Origin: Hymenobacter nitidus | GTDB taxonomy: Bacteria; Bacteroidota; Bacteroidia; Cytophagales; Hymenobacteraceae | DNA: 64,000 nt | NCBI RefSeq assembly: GCF_020447315.1 | Contig: NZ_JAJADQ010000011.1 | Span: 154,311 to 218,310, forward strand | Direction of reading: 5' to 3' | In this document: positions 16,972 to 24,872 of the stretch, one piece after another | Numbering within the stretch: the first letter of the stretch is position 1 | Layout: every line of letters begins with the position of its first letter | Program-made: the position numbers and the translations under genes | The notes under the pieces: generated by a model | The model's database searches: none | What the model saw: only the letters and a program-made list of their open reading frames with translations | Told to the model about the DNA's origin: nothing

Positions 16972-19212
16972 ATGATGAATATTCTTTACGTAGCACCTGC
17001 GTTGGGCATACTGGCCCTCGTGTACACATGGGTTCGTTCGGGTTGGGTTACCAGGCAGGATGCCGGTGATGAGCGCATGCGCACCATTGCGGGCTATATT
17101 GCCGATGGTGCCATTGCCTTCCTGCGTGCCGAGTACAAGGTCTTGGCCTTGTTTGCCCTCATTGCCTGCGCCTTTCTGGGGTATCTGGGCACCACCGGCG
17201 AAAAGTCCAGTCCCGTCATCGTCATTGCCTTCCTGATAGGGGCGGTTTTCTCGGCCCTGGCCGGCTTCATCGGGATGAAGATTGCCACCAAAGCCAACGT
17301 GCGCACGGCCCAGGCCGCCCGCACCAGTCTGGCCAAAGCCCTGAGTGTGTCCTTTTCGGGCGGCTCGGTGATGGGCATGGGCGTGGCCGGCCTGGCCGTG
17401 CTGGGCTTGGGTTCGTTGTTTATCGTTTTCTACCAGCTTTTTGTAGTTAGCAAGGGTGGCGGTGCCAACGGCATTGAGATGGAAACGGCCCTGGAAGTGC
17501 TGACGGGCTTCTCGCTCGGCGCCGAAAGCATTGCGCTATTTGCCCGCGTAGGCGGCGGTATCTACACCAAGGCTGCTGATGTCGGCGCCGACCTTGTAGG
17601 CAAGGTAGAAGCCGGCATTCCCGAAGACGACCCCCGTAACCCCGCCACTATTGCCGATAACGTCGGCGACAACGTGGGCGACGTGGCCGGTATGGGGGCC
17701 GACCTGTTTGGCTCTTATGTAGCTACCATTCTGGCTACCATGGTGCTGGGCCGCGAGGTTGTAGCCGCCGGTGACCAGTTCAATGGCCTTTCCCCGATTT
17801 TGCTGCCCATGGTTATTGCCGGTATGGGCATCGTTGCCTCACTAATCGGCATTCTGCTGGTGCGTGTGAAGGAGGGAGGCAACGTGCAGGCTGCTCTCAA
17901 CATGGGCAACTACGCTTCGGTCATCGTGTCGGGCATTGCGTCTTTCTTCATCATCCGCTGGATGCTGCCGCCTGGTGAACTGGTCATTGGCCGCGCCGGC
18001 TCGGTGCCCTTCACGTCCATGGACGTGTTCTGGGCCGTGGTAGTAGGCCTGGTGGTAGGCACTCTGATGAGCATCATCACGGAGTATTACACGGCCATGG
18101 GCAAGCGGCCCGTGATGAGCATCGTGCAGCAGAGCAGCACCGGCCACGCCACCACCGTTATCGGCGGGCTGGCCGTAGGCATGGAATCTACCGTGCTGCC
18201 GATTATCGTGCTGGCGGCGGGCATTGTGCTGTCGTTTGAGTTTGCCGGCCTGTATGGTGTAGCTATTGCCGCTGCGGGCATGATGGCCACCACGGCCATG
18301 CAGCTGGCCATCGACGCCTTCGGGCCCATTGCCGACAACGCCGGTGGCATTGCCGAAATGAGTGAGCTGCCCAAGGAAGTGCGCGAGCGGACCGATATTC
18401 TGGATGCCGTCGGCAACACCACGGCCGCTACCGGCAAAGGCTTTGCCATTGCCTCCGCCGCTCTTACGTCGCTGGCCCTATTTGCTGCCTTCATGGGCAC
18501 GGCCAATATTTCCAGTATCGACATCAGCAACGCCCGGGTGCTGGCCGGCCTGTTCGTGGGCGGCATGATTCCCTTTATTTTCTCGGCCCTGGCTATTTCG
18601 GCTGTGGGTCGGGCGGCCATGGCTATGGTGCAGGAAGTGCGCCGCCAGTTCCGCGAAATTCCCGGCATCATGGAAGGTACCGCCCGGCCCGAGTACGAGA
18701 AGTGCGTGGCTATTTCCACCCAGGCTGCCCTGCGCGAAATGATGCTGCCCGGCGCCATTGCCCTGATTGTACCTATCATCATCGGTTTTGCCTTTGGGCC
18801 CGAAGTGTTGGGTGGCACGCTGGCCGGCGTCACCGTGTCGGGCGTACTGATGGCCATGTTCCAGAGCAACGCCGGTGGGGCCTGGGACAACGCCAAGAAA
18901 TCATTCGAGAAGGGCGTGCTGGTAAACGGCAAGATGGAATACAAAGGCTCAGATGCCCACAAAGCCTCCGTCACTGGCGACACCGTCGGTGACCCATTCA
19001 AGGACACCTCCGGCCCTTCGATGAACATCCTGATTAAGCTCATGTCCATCGTTTCCCTGGTTATTGCGCCCCACATTGCGGCTCCTGAGAGGGGCGTTGC
19101 ACCGCGGCCCATAGAGCGCCCCACATTGAGCCTGGAACCCAAGGTGCGCTATGCCGAGCTGACGCCTGAGGCAGCCAAAGTTCTGTTTGTGCTGCTGCGC
19201 GAAACCCGCTAG
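16972..19212 (+). CDS. hppA: Membrane-bound ion-translocating inorganic pyrophosphatase, K+-dependent type
   Basis: A 746-residue polytopic enzyme that couples PPi hydrolysis to export of H+ or Na+ across the inner membrane. The substrate loop DVGADLVGKVEAG near residue 203 and the acidic IADNVGDNVGDVAGMGADLF near 225 are diagnostic, and FGPIADNAGGIAEM and NAGGAWDNAKK are the later Mg-PPi ligands. In GNTTAATGKGFAI (residues 481-493) alanine 485 takes the place where K+-independent enzymes have lysine, marking the K+-dependent group. Whether it pumps H+ or Na+ cannot be decided here. The last roughly 48 residues after the final helix look unrelated to the family and contain a duplicated 13-bp DNA segment. 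Confidence 0.95.
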   Translation: MMNILYVAPALGILALVYTWVRSGWVTRQDAGDERMRTIAGYIADGAIAFLRAEYKVLALFALIACAFLGYLGTTGEKSSPVIVIAFLIGAVFSALAGFIGMKIATKANVRTAQAARTSLAKALSVSFSGGSVMGMGVAGLAVLGLGSLFIVFYQLFVVSKGGGANGIEMETALEVLTGFSLGAESIALFARVGGGIYTKAADVGADLVGKVEAGIPEDDPRNPATIADNVGDNVGDVAGMGADLFGSYVATILATMVLGREVVAAGDQFNGLSPILLPMVIAGMGIVASLIGILLVRVKEGGNVQAALNMGNYASVIVSGIASFFIIRWMLPPGELVIGRAGSVPFTSMDVFWAVVVGLVVGTLMSIITEYYTAMGKRPVMSIVQQSSTGHATTVIGGLAVGMESTVLPIIVLAAGIVLSFEFAGLYGVAIAAAGMMATTAMQLAIDAFGPIADNAGGIAEMSELPKEVRERTDILDAVGNTTAATGKGFAIASAALTSLALFAAFMGTANISSIDISNARVLAGLFVGGMIPFIFSALAISAVGRAAMAMVQEVRRQFREIPGIMEGTARPEYEKCVAISTQAALREMMLPGAIALIVPIIIGFAFGPEVLGGTLAGVTVSGVLMAMFQSNAGGAWDNAKKSFEKGVLVNGKMEYKGSDAHKASVTGDTVGDPFKDTSGPSMNILIKLMSIVSLVIAPHIAAPERGVAPRPIERPTLSLEPKVRYAELTPEAAKVLFVLLRETR

Positions 19213-19243
19213 TGCCGCAAATCCCCGAGTGTTCCTGACCAAT

Positions 19244-19278
19244 AAGCTGCCTCTCCTCACCGGGGGGGCAGCTTTTTT
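19244..19278 (+). terminator. Rho-independent terminator after hppA
   Basis: AAGCTGCC pairs with GGCAGCTT (8 bp) and runs directly into a six-T tract. It sits 31 nt after the hppA stop and 5 nt before the hpt promoter motif. Confidence 0.85.
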
Positions 19279-19282
19279 GTAC

Positions 19283-19290
19283 TACCTTTG
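19283..19290 (+). promoter_or_regulatory. Bacteroidota -7 promoter element TACCTTTG (hpt)
   Basis: TACCTTTG matches TAnnTTTG exactly and lies 36 nt before the ATG at 19327. Being directly after a terminator makes it a convincing start of a new transcript. Confidence 0.6.
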
Positions 19291-19326
19291 GCTTCCCGTT
19301 TTGCCCTGAGGACCAACCCAACCCGG

Positions 19327-19866
19327 ATGCCATTGTCCACTATCTCGCTGCATGACAAGCAGTTTGCGCCTTACCTGACCGCCGGCCAAATCACGGCGGC
19401 TGTTCGTGAGCTGGCCGCTCAGCTTAACCGCGACTATGCCGGCAAGCAGCCGCTGTTCATAGCGGTTCTCAACGGCTCCTTCATGTTTGCCGCCGATCTG
19501 CTGAAGGAAATTCAGCTTCCCTGCGAAATTGCCTTCATCCGGGTGGCCTCCTACGAGGGCACCAGCAGCACCGGCACCGTGCGCGAAATCATGGGCCTGC
19601 AGGAAGAAGTAGCCGGCCGCGACCTGGTTATTCTGGAGGATATCGTGGACACGGGCCACACCATGAAAGCCCTTCTGGAGCTATTGCGGGCTAAAAACCC
19701 GGCCTCCGTGGAAGTTGCCACCCTTTTCCTCAAGCCCGAGTGTTTGCAGCACGAACTAGCGCTACGCTACGTTGGCCTGAGCATTCCCAACGATTTTATT
19801 GTGGGCTATGGCCTTGATTATGACGGCTTAGGCCGTAATTATCCCGACGTCTATACCGCCGTTTAG
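19327..19866 (+). CDS. hpt: Hypoxanthine phosphoribosyltransferase
   Basis: A 179-residue type I phosphoribosyltransferase that salvages hypoxanthine or guanine with PRPP to IMP or GMP. The PRPP-binding loop is LVILEDIVDTGHTM near residues 100-113, with the acidic pair ED and the catalytic aspartate DTGHT. LFIAVLNGSFMFAADL supplies the pyrophosphate loop, and the C-terminal PNDFIVGYGLDYDGLGRNYPDVY is the family signature around the purine site. ATG 19327 gives the family's usual length of about 180 residues; an upstream TTG at 19288 lies within the promoter motif and is rejected. Confidence 0.93.
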   Translation: MPLSTISLHDKQFAPYLTAGQITAAVRELAAQLNRDYAGKQPLFIAVLNGSFMFAADLLKEIQLPCEIAFIRVASYEGTSSTGTVREIMGLQEEVAGRDLVILEDIVDTGHTMKALLELLRAKNPASVEVATLFLKPECLQHELALRYVGLSIPNDFIVGYGLDYDGLGRNYPDVYTAV

Positions 19867-19977
19867 CAGAAGGGCATACCCTAAACTAGTTGCCTGCCGT
19901 AAGGAGCCTTTTGTTTCCGATTCGTTATCTTTCCCAACTCCAGCCGCTTTTCCTCTCCCGCGAAATACCCCGCTTTT

Positions 19978-20604
19978 ATGCTCAATATCGTACTCTTCGG
20001 CCCGCCCGGCGCCGGCAAAGGAACGCAAAGCCAGAAGCTGATTGCCCGTTATAACCTCGTGCATCTTTCTACCGGCGACTTGCTCCGCTCCCAGATTACG
20101 CAAGGTACCGAACTTGGTCTGCGGGCAAAAAAGCTCATGGATGAAGGCCTGCTCGTGCCCGACGAAGTGGTTATCGGCATGATTGAAAGCCAGTTGGCTA
20201 ACAACACCACGGCTGCCGGCTTCATCTTCGACGGCTTCCCCCGCACCGTGCCCCAGGCCCAGAGCCTCGACGCCCTGACCCAGCGCTACGATACCGGCGT
20301 AAGCTGCATGATAGCCCTGGAAGTAGCCGAAGAAGAGCTGGTGAAGCGCCTGCTGGAGCGCGGCAAAACCAGTGGCCGCCCCGACGACCAGGACGAAACC
20401 AAAATCCGTAAGCGCGTGACGGTGTACAACACCGAAACCGCACAGGTAGCCAGCTACTACGCCCAGCAAAGCAAGTTTCACGGCCTCAATGGCATCGGCG
20501 CCATCGACGATATCTTCGGCCAGATCTGCGCAATCGTAGATCAGCACCAGCCTGCTACGCCCGTGGCCGATAGTCAGGCTGCAACCGACGAAGTAAAAGC
20601 GTAA
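19978..20604 (+). CDS. adk: Adenylate kinase
   Basis: A 208-residue kinase interconverting ATP plus AMP with two ADP. LFGPPGAGKGTQSQKL near residue 6 is the P-loop, LVHLSTGDLLR the AMP-binding region, and FIFDGFPRTVPQAQSL the NMP signature with the catalytic arginine. After LLERGKTSGRPDDQDET the LID region is of the short type without a four-cysteine zinc site, and IRKRVTVYNTETAQVASYY follows. The C-terminal 15 residues, rich in A and T, look like an unstructured tail. The stop codon overlaps a possible promoter for obgE. Confidence 0.95.
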   Translation: MLNIVLFGPPGAGKGTQSQKLIARYNLVHLSTGDLLRSQITQGTELGLRAKKLMDEGLLVPDEVVIGMIESQLANNTTAAGFIFDGFPRTVPQAQSLDALTQRYDTGVSCMIALEVAEEELVKRLLERGKTSGRPDDQDETKIRKRVTVYNTETAQVASYYAQQSKFHGLNGIGAIDDIFGQICAIVDQHQPATPVADSQAATDEVKA

Positions 20605-20609
20605 CTTTG
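20602..20609 (+). promoter_or_regulatory. Possible -7 promoter element TAACTTTG overlapping the adk stop codon
   Basis: TAACTTTG fits TAnnTTTG, and its first three bases are the adk TAA stop. A transcript from here would begin near 20616 and carry the 98-nt hairpin repeat in the obgE 5' leader. Confidence 0.4.
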
Positions 20610-20630
20610 CGGCTGTAACCGCATCCTCTT

Positions 20631-20728
20631 GTCATCCTGACGCGAAGGAAGGACCTTATCACGTAAGAACGGTTGTTGTCGCAACAGCTCGTTCTGGCCT
20701 GGTAAGGTCCTTCCTTCGTCAGGATGAC
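20631..20728. repeat. 98-nt intergenic hairpin repeat, family A copy 1
   Basis: The outer arms (20631-20658 and 20703-20728) begin GTCATCC and end GGATGAC and pair almost completely apart from a 2-nt bulge; the arm core is AAGGAAGGACCTTA. An inner stem pairs AGAACG with CGTTCT. The central block, GACCTTATCACG followed by AGAACG, recurs in the element at 32254-32375, so the two belong to one family. It sits between adk and obgE. It resembles REP or MITE-type non-autonomous elements; no transposase is present here. Confidence 0.8.
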
Positions 20729-20784
20729 AGCTGTTTTTTCGACTTACGTGAAGATTCAGCTTTCAACATTCAACATTTCCCGCT

Positions 20785-21783
20785 GTGGCCTCCAATAACT
20801 TCATCGACTACGTCAAAATCAATTGCCGCTCCGGAAAAGGCGGCTCCGGCTCGGGCCACTTCTTCCGCGCCAAAGGTCTGCCCAACGGTGGGCCCGACGG
20901 TGGTGACGGCGGCCGCGGCGGCCACATTATTCTGGAAGGCAACTCCCAGCTCTGGACCCTGCTACACCTGCAGTACCGGAAGCACCTCATTGCTCAGCCC
21001 GGCGAAAGCGGCGGCGAAAACCTGCGCACCGGTGCCCAGGGCGAAGATATTATCATTCAGGTACCGCTCGGTACCATTGCCCGCGACGCTGAAACCGGCG
21101 CGAAAAAGCTGGAGATTACCGAGCACGGCCAGCGCCTGATTCTGACGCCCGGTGGCCGCGGCGGCCTGGGCAACGACCACTTCAAGTCCTCCACCAACCA
21201 GGCGCCTACCTACTTCCAGCCCGGCGAGCCCGGCATCGATGAGTACGTGATTCTGGAGCTGAAGCTACTGGCCGACGTGGGCCTGGTGGGTTTCCCGAAT
21301 GCCGGCAAAAGCACGCTGCTGTCGGTAGTATCGGCGGCGCGGCCCAAGATTGCCGATTACGCCTTCACCACGCTGGTGCCCAACCTGGGCGTGGTGGCCT
21401 ACCGCGACTACAAGTCGTTCGTGATGGCCGATATTCCCGGTATTATCGAGGGCGCGGCCGATGGCAAAGGCCTGGGCACGCGCTTCCTGCGCCACATTGA
21501 GCGAAACTCGATTCTACTGTTCATGATTTCGGTGGACAGCAAGGATATTGCCGAGGAATACCAGATTCTGCTCAGCGAACTAAGGCAGTTCAACCCCGAG
21601 CTGTTGGAGAAAAAGCGTCTGCTGGCCATTACCAAGGCCGATTTGATTGACGACGAGCTGGAAGCCGAAATCCGCGAGACGCTACCAACGGATTTACCAA
21701 CCATCTTCATTTCCAGCCTGGCCAACAAGAACATCATGCAGCTCAAGGACATGATCTGGCAGGCGTTGCACGCCAAGGAGTAG
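20785..21783 (+). CDS. obgE: Obg-family GTPase
   Basis: A 332-residue essential GTPase involved in late 50S ribosome assembly and stress signalling. The glycine-rich Obg fold occupies residues 1-160 (GKGGSGSGHFFR, GGPDGGDGGRGG, GGRGGLGNDHF). The G domain follows: G1 GFPNAGKST near residue 168, switch II DIPGIIEGA, G4 TKAD and G5 SSL. The start is GTG at 20785, because the conserved NNFIDYVKI begins within five codons and no upstream ATG is in frame. It lacks the long C-terminal extension found in some homologues. It lies 180 nt after adk with a hairpin repeat in between. Confidence 0.95.
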   Translation: MASNNFIDYVKINCRSGKGGSGSGHFFRAKGLPNGGPDGGDGGRGGHIILEGNSQLWTLLHLQYRKHLIAQPGESGGENLRTGAQGEDIIIQVPLGTIARDAETGAKKLEITEHGQRLILTPGGRGGLGNDHFKSSTNQAPTYFQPGEPGIDEYVILELKLLADVGLVGFPNAGKSTLLSVVSAARPKIADYAFTTLVPNLGVVAYRDYKSFVMADIPGIIEGAADGKGLGTRFLRHIERNSILLFMISVDSKDIAEEYQILLSELRQFNPELLEKKRLLAITKADLIDDELEAEIRETLPTDLPTIFISSLANKNIMQLKDMIWQALHAKE

Positions 21784-21794
21784 CCCGCTGTAGC

Positions 21795-22175
21795 TTACGG
21801 ATTGTGCAGCTGATCCCGCACGCTGCTAACCAGCAGGGTTAGAATCAATAGTCCGTAAGCCTCGGCTACTCGGCGGCCGGAGCAATGGCGGAGGGCACGG
21901 ATGAAAGCCCCGACCGTGGGTAACAAGGCAACCCAGCTAATGAGCATTTGTTGGGCATAGAGCTCGGCGGTGTGGTAATACCAGCCGCCCTCGCCCATGG
22001 CCTCTTCCGAGCCAAAAGGGTAACTGGCAATTGTCGCCGGGTCTTTGATAAAACCAATGTTTACCCACTCCGCAAAACTTATAATCAGTAAAAAGCTGGC
22101 TAGCAGTAGTCCGGGCGCAAGTATCCATCGGGAAAATGGTTTCGTTGCCGGCGAGGTAGCGGAAGGATGTTGCAT
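21795..22175 (-). CDS. Small membrane protein of unknown function
   Basis: A 126-residue protein; I start it at ATG 22175 because the longer upstream frame is low-complexity sequence antisense to the grpE start region. It has three likely membrane helices: WILAPGLLLASFLLIISFA near residues 17-35, a second at about 72-90 (MLISWVALLPTVGAFI), and a third near 105-120 (AYGLLILTLLVSSV). The loop between helices 1 and 2 contains PFGSEEAMGEGGWYYHTAEL. I do not recognise the family. It ends 11 nt after the obgE stop, convergent with it, and is divergent from grpE. Confidence 0.55.
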   Translation of the reverse strand: MQHPSATSPATKPFSRWILAPGLLLASFLLIISFAEWVNIGFIKDPATIASYPFGSEEAMGEGGWYYHTAELYAQQMLISWVALLPTVGAFIRALRHCSGRRVAEAYGLLILTLLVSSVRDQLHNP

Positions 22176-22377
22176 AGGGGCCAAGTAATGCCGCCACAGC
22201 CGGTAATGCAAATACCTGCAATAAGAAAGGGGCCAGTTTATCTGAACCAACTGCCTGGCTTCCGAAGTTCCTGTGCCAAACTGACAGCCAAAGCCGCTTT
22301 GGCAAACTCCTTGCGCCCCTAGCAAAGCCCAACGGCAACATCCCGTGAAAAACCCTTTCCGACGAATATTTACCAAA

Positions 22378-22962
22378 ATGGCTGAAGATACCAACCTGCC
22401 CCAGGACGACAATCTGTCCGTTGAACCTGACCACACGGCTGGCGAATTGCCCGAAGACCCCAACGCGCCCGACTTGGGTGAAGTAGAAGGTGCCGACGGC
22501 GGCGCGCCCAAAGCTGAGGCTTCCAAAACGGATGCGGAGCTGGCTGAACTGAAAGACAAATACCTGCGTTTGGCCGCCGAGTTCGACAACTACAAGCGTC
22601 GCACGGCCAAGGAGCGCACCGACCTGTTCAAAACCGCCAGTCAGGAGCTGATGGTGGCGCTGCTGCCCGTGCTCGACGATTTTGACCGGGCCCGTCATCA
22701 TACCAAAGACACTGAGGATGCTTCTGCCGTGCGCGAAAGCATCGATATCATATCGACCAAGCTCCAGAAAACCCTGCAGCAGAAAGGTCTGACCCCGATG
22801 GAAACCAAGGGTGGCGCTTTCGATGCGGACCTGCACGAGGCCATTACCCAGATTCCGGCGCCTTCCGAGGACCTGAAAGGCAAGGTAGTGGACGAGGTAG
22901 AAAAAGGATATTACCTGGGCGACAAAGTAATCCGGCACGCCAAAGTGGTGCTGGGAGCTTAA
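22378..22962 (+). CDS. grpE: GrpE nucleotide exchange factor
   Basis: A 194-residue co-chaperone that releases ADP from DnaK. The N-terminal 55 residues are acidic and disordered, followed by the long coiled-coil ELAELKDKYLRLAAEFDNYKRRTAKER, then LLPVLDDFDRA and the beta domain with the family signature at FDADLHEAITQIPAPS and VEKGYYLGDKVIRHAKVVLG. The start at ATG 22378 gives the usual length; GTG 22345 would add 11 basic residues and remains possible. It is followed by dnaJ 46 nt downstream, but dnaK is not in the window. Confidence 0.92.
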   Translation: MAEDTNLPQDDNLSVEPDHTAGELPEDPNAPDLGEVEGADGGAPKAEASKTDAELAELKDKYLRLAAEFDNYKRRTAKERTDLFKTASQELMVALLPVLDDFDRARHHTKDTEDASAVRESIDIISTKLQKTLQQKGLTPMETKGGAFDADLHEAITQIPAPSEDLKGKVVDEVEKGYYLGDKVIRHAKVVLGA

Positions 22963-22974
22963 CACAGAGCGTTT

Positions 22975-22991
22975 GTCATGCTCAGCATGAC
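22975..22991. repeat. Short palindrome GTCATGCTCAGCATGAC
   Basis: A 17-nt near-perfect palindrome (8-bp arms, one central base) between grpE and dnaJ. It shares the GTCATGCT-nAGC core with the element at 60051-60078 and with the outer arms of other Hymenobacter-type repeats. Confidence 0.6.
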
Positions 22992-23008
22992 AGTTAGTAA
23001 CCATACAG

Positions 23009-24142
23009 ATGGCAACGAAGCGAGATTATTACGAGGTGTTGGATGTCGCCAAGACCGCGTCGGCTGAGGAGATAAAGAAGGCTTACCGTAAGGTGGCCAT
23101 CAAGTTTCACCCCGACAAGAACCCCGACGACCCAACGGCCGAAGACAAGTTCAAGGAAGCCGCAGAGGCTTACGAAATCTTGTCGGATGAGCAGAAGCGC
23201 GCCCGCTACGACCGGTTTGGGCACCAGGCTGGCGGTGGTGGCGGTGGCCAGAACATGGAGGACATCTTCTCCCAGTTCGGCGACATCTTCGGCGGTGGCG
23301 GCTTCGAGGGCTTCTTCGGCGGCGGCCAGGGCCGCGGTGGCCGGCGCGTCAAGAAGGGCTCCAACCTGCGCATCAAGCTCAAGCTGGATCTGGAGGAAGT
23401 TGCCAACGGCGTCGAGAAGAAAATAAAGGTGAAGCGCTACGTGGCCTGCCAGCCCTGCTCGGGCACCGGCGCCAAAAACGGCACCGACCTGAAAGACTGC
23501 GGCACCTGCCACGGCCAGGGCCAGGTGAAGCGCGTGGTAAACACGATGCTGGGCCAGATGGTCAGCTCCTCGACCTGCCCCACCTGTAACGGGGAAGGCA
23601 AGATCGTGAGCAGCAAGTGCGACGTGTGCCACGGCGAAGGCCGGCAGCTCCACGAGGAGGTTATTCCCATCAACATTCCCGCCGGCGTGGCCGAGGGTAT
23701 GCAGCTGAGTATGAACGGCAAGGGCAACTACCCCGAGAGGGGCGGCGTGCCCGGCGACCTGCTCATCCAGATTGAGGAAGAGCCGCACGAGCTGCTCAAG
23801 CGCGACGGCAACAACATCATGTTTGAGCAGTACATTTCCTTCGTGGATGCCGCTCTGGGGGCCAGTATCGAGGTGCCGACCATCGAAGGTAAGGTGAAAA
23901 TTAAGGTGGACCCGGGCACCCAGCCCGGCAAAATCCTGCGCCTGCGCGGTAAGGGCATCAAGGACCTGAACGGCTACGGCCGCGGCGACCAGCTGATTCA
24001 CCTCAGCGTCTGGACGCCCAAAAACGTGAGCAGTGAGGAGCGGGAGCTGCTGGAGAAGCTGCGCAACGCCCAGAACTTCACGCCCAACCCCGGCAAAAAC
24101 GAGAAAGGCTTCTTCGAGAAAGTGAAGGAGTACTTCCAGTAG
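23009..24142 (+). CDS. dnaJ: DnaJ chaperone
   Basis: A 377-residue type I J-protein that delivers substrates to DnaK and stimulates its ATPase. The J domain spans residues 1-70 with HPD in KFHPDKNPDD. A Gly/Phe-rich linker (FGGGGFEGFFGGGQGRG) follows to about residue 115. The zinc domain has four CxxCxGxG repeats: CQPCSGTG, CGTCHGQG, CPTCNGEG and CDVCHGEG, at about residues 148-212. The substrate-binding beta domains then continue to the end. A strong terminator lies 57 nt after the stop. Order grpE-dnaJ indicates an operon. Confidence 0.96.
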   Translation: MATKRDYYEVLDVAKTASAEEIKKAYRKVAIKFHPDKNPDDPTAEDKFKEAAEAYEILSDEQKRARYDRFGHQAGGGGGGQNMEDIFSQFGDIFGGGGFEGFFGGGQGRGGRRVKKGSNLRIKLKLDLEEVANGVEKKIKVKRYVACQPCSGTGAKNGTDLKDCGTCHGQGQVKRVVNTMLGQMVSSSTCPTCNGEGKIVSSKCDVCHGEGRQLHEEVIPINIPAGVAEGMQLSMNGKGNYPERGGVPGDLLIQIEEEPHELLKRDGNNIMFEQYISFVDAALGASIEVPTIEGKVKIKVDPGTQPGKILRLRGKGIKDLNGYGRGDQLIHLSVWTPKNVSSEERELLEKLRNAQNFTPNPGKNEKGFFEKVKEYFQ

Positions 24143-24199
24143 CCTGAACCACGGATTTCGTCGGAATTTTCGGATTCATCGGATTTTGTGGACGGATAC

Positions 24200-24235
24200 A
24201 AGCCCGCTTTCCAGTTGTGGAGAGCGGGCTTTTTT
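24200..24235 (+). terminator. Rho-independent terminator after dnaJ
   Basis: AAGCCCGCT pairs perfectly with AGCGGGCTT (9 bp, 14-nt loop), followed by TTTTT. Just before it, 24153-24190 holds three or four spaced CGGATT motifs whose role is unknown. Confidence 0.85.
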
Positions 24236-24368
24236 GTGGGTAACTAGGATTGATAATAGATTACAGCCTGAAAGCAGAACAACCAGGCGAAAAATATTTT
24301 GCTGCTGGATGTAATGGCGGTATTGGCTGGGCGATATATAGTGTGTACTTCGGCCAGAACCTTCTGCT

Positions 24369-24872
24369 GTGAACTCCGACCCTGTTAGCTCCGCCTTTCT
24401 TGCTGTCATCAATGCCAACCAGGGCATTCTGCACCGCGTGTGCAAGCTGTACTGCCAGGACGCGGATGACCGGCAGGACCTCTACCAGGAAATGGTGCTG
24501 CAGCTCTGGCGGGCGTTTCCGCGCTACGAGCCCACGGCCAAAATCAGTACCTGGCTCTACCGCATTGCCCTGAACGTGGCCATTTCCAACCTGCGGCAGC
24601 GCACCCGCCGCCCGGCCCCCGAGCGCCTGGGCTTGGCCGTGCCCGAAGTGCCCCTGCCGCCCAGCGAAGGGCCCGACTCCGAGGATCTGGCTCAGCTCTA
24701 CCGGGCCATCGAGCGGCTTTCCGACGTGGAAAAGGCCTTCGTGCTGCTGTATCTGGAAGAGCGCACCTACGAGGAAATGTCCGATATCCTGGGCATTACG
24801 CAGAACAACGTGCGCGTGAAAATGCACCGTGTGCAAGACAAGCTTCGTCAACTACTTACCCAACCCGCATAA
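24369..24872 (+). CDS. ECF-type RNA polymerase sigma factor
   Basis: A 167-residue sigma-70 family factor. Region 2 lies at about residues 20-75 (RQDLYQEMVLQLWRAFPRYE, then ISTWLYRIALNVAISNLRQR, the -10 recognition helix), a Pro-rich linker follows (RRPAPERLGLAVPEVPLPP), and region 4 (FVLLYLEERTYEEMSDILGI, helix-turn-helix NNVRVKMHRVQDKLR) closes the protein. The start is GTG 24369, as no in-frame ATG lies near. It overlaps the next gene by one base, typical of a sigma factor coupled to its regulator. Target genes are unknown. Confidence 0.9.
   Translation: MNSDPVSSAFLAVINANQGILHRVCKLYCQDADDRQDLYQEMVLQLWRAFPRYEPTAKISTWLYRIALNVAISNLRQRTRRPAPERLGLAVPEVPLPPSEGPDSEDLAQLYRAIERLSDVEKAFVLLYLEERTYEEMSDILGITQNNVRVKMHRVQDKLRQLLTQPA

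Noticed and set aside
21795..22589. 264-codon minus-strand frame including the grpE start region
   Set aside because: Only the last 126 codons look like a protein with membrane helices; the upstream part is antisense to grpE and low complexity.
24153..24190. Spaced CGGATT motifs after dnaJ
   Set aside because: Three or four near copies only, with irregular spacing; not enough to call a repeat array or CRISPR.
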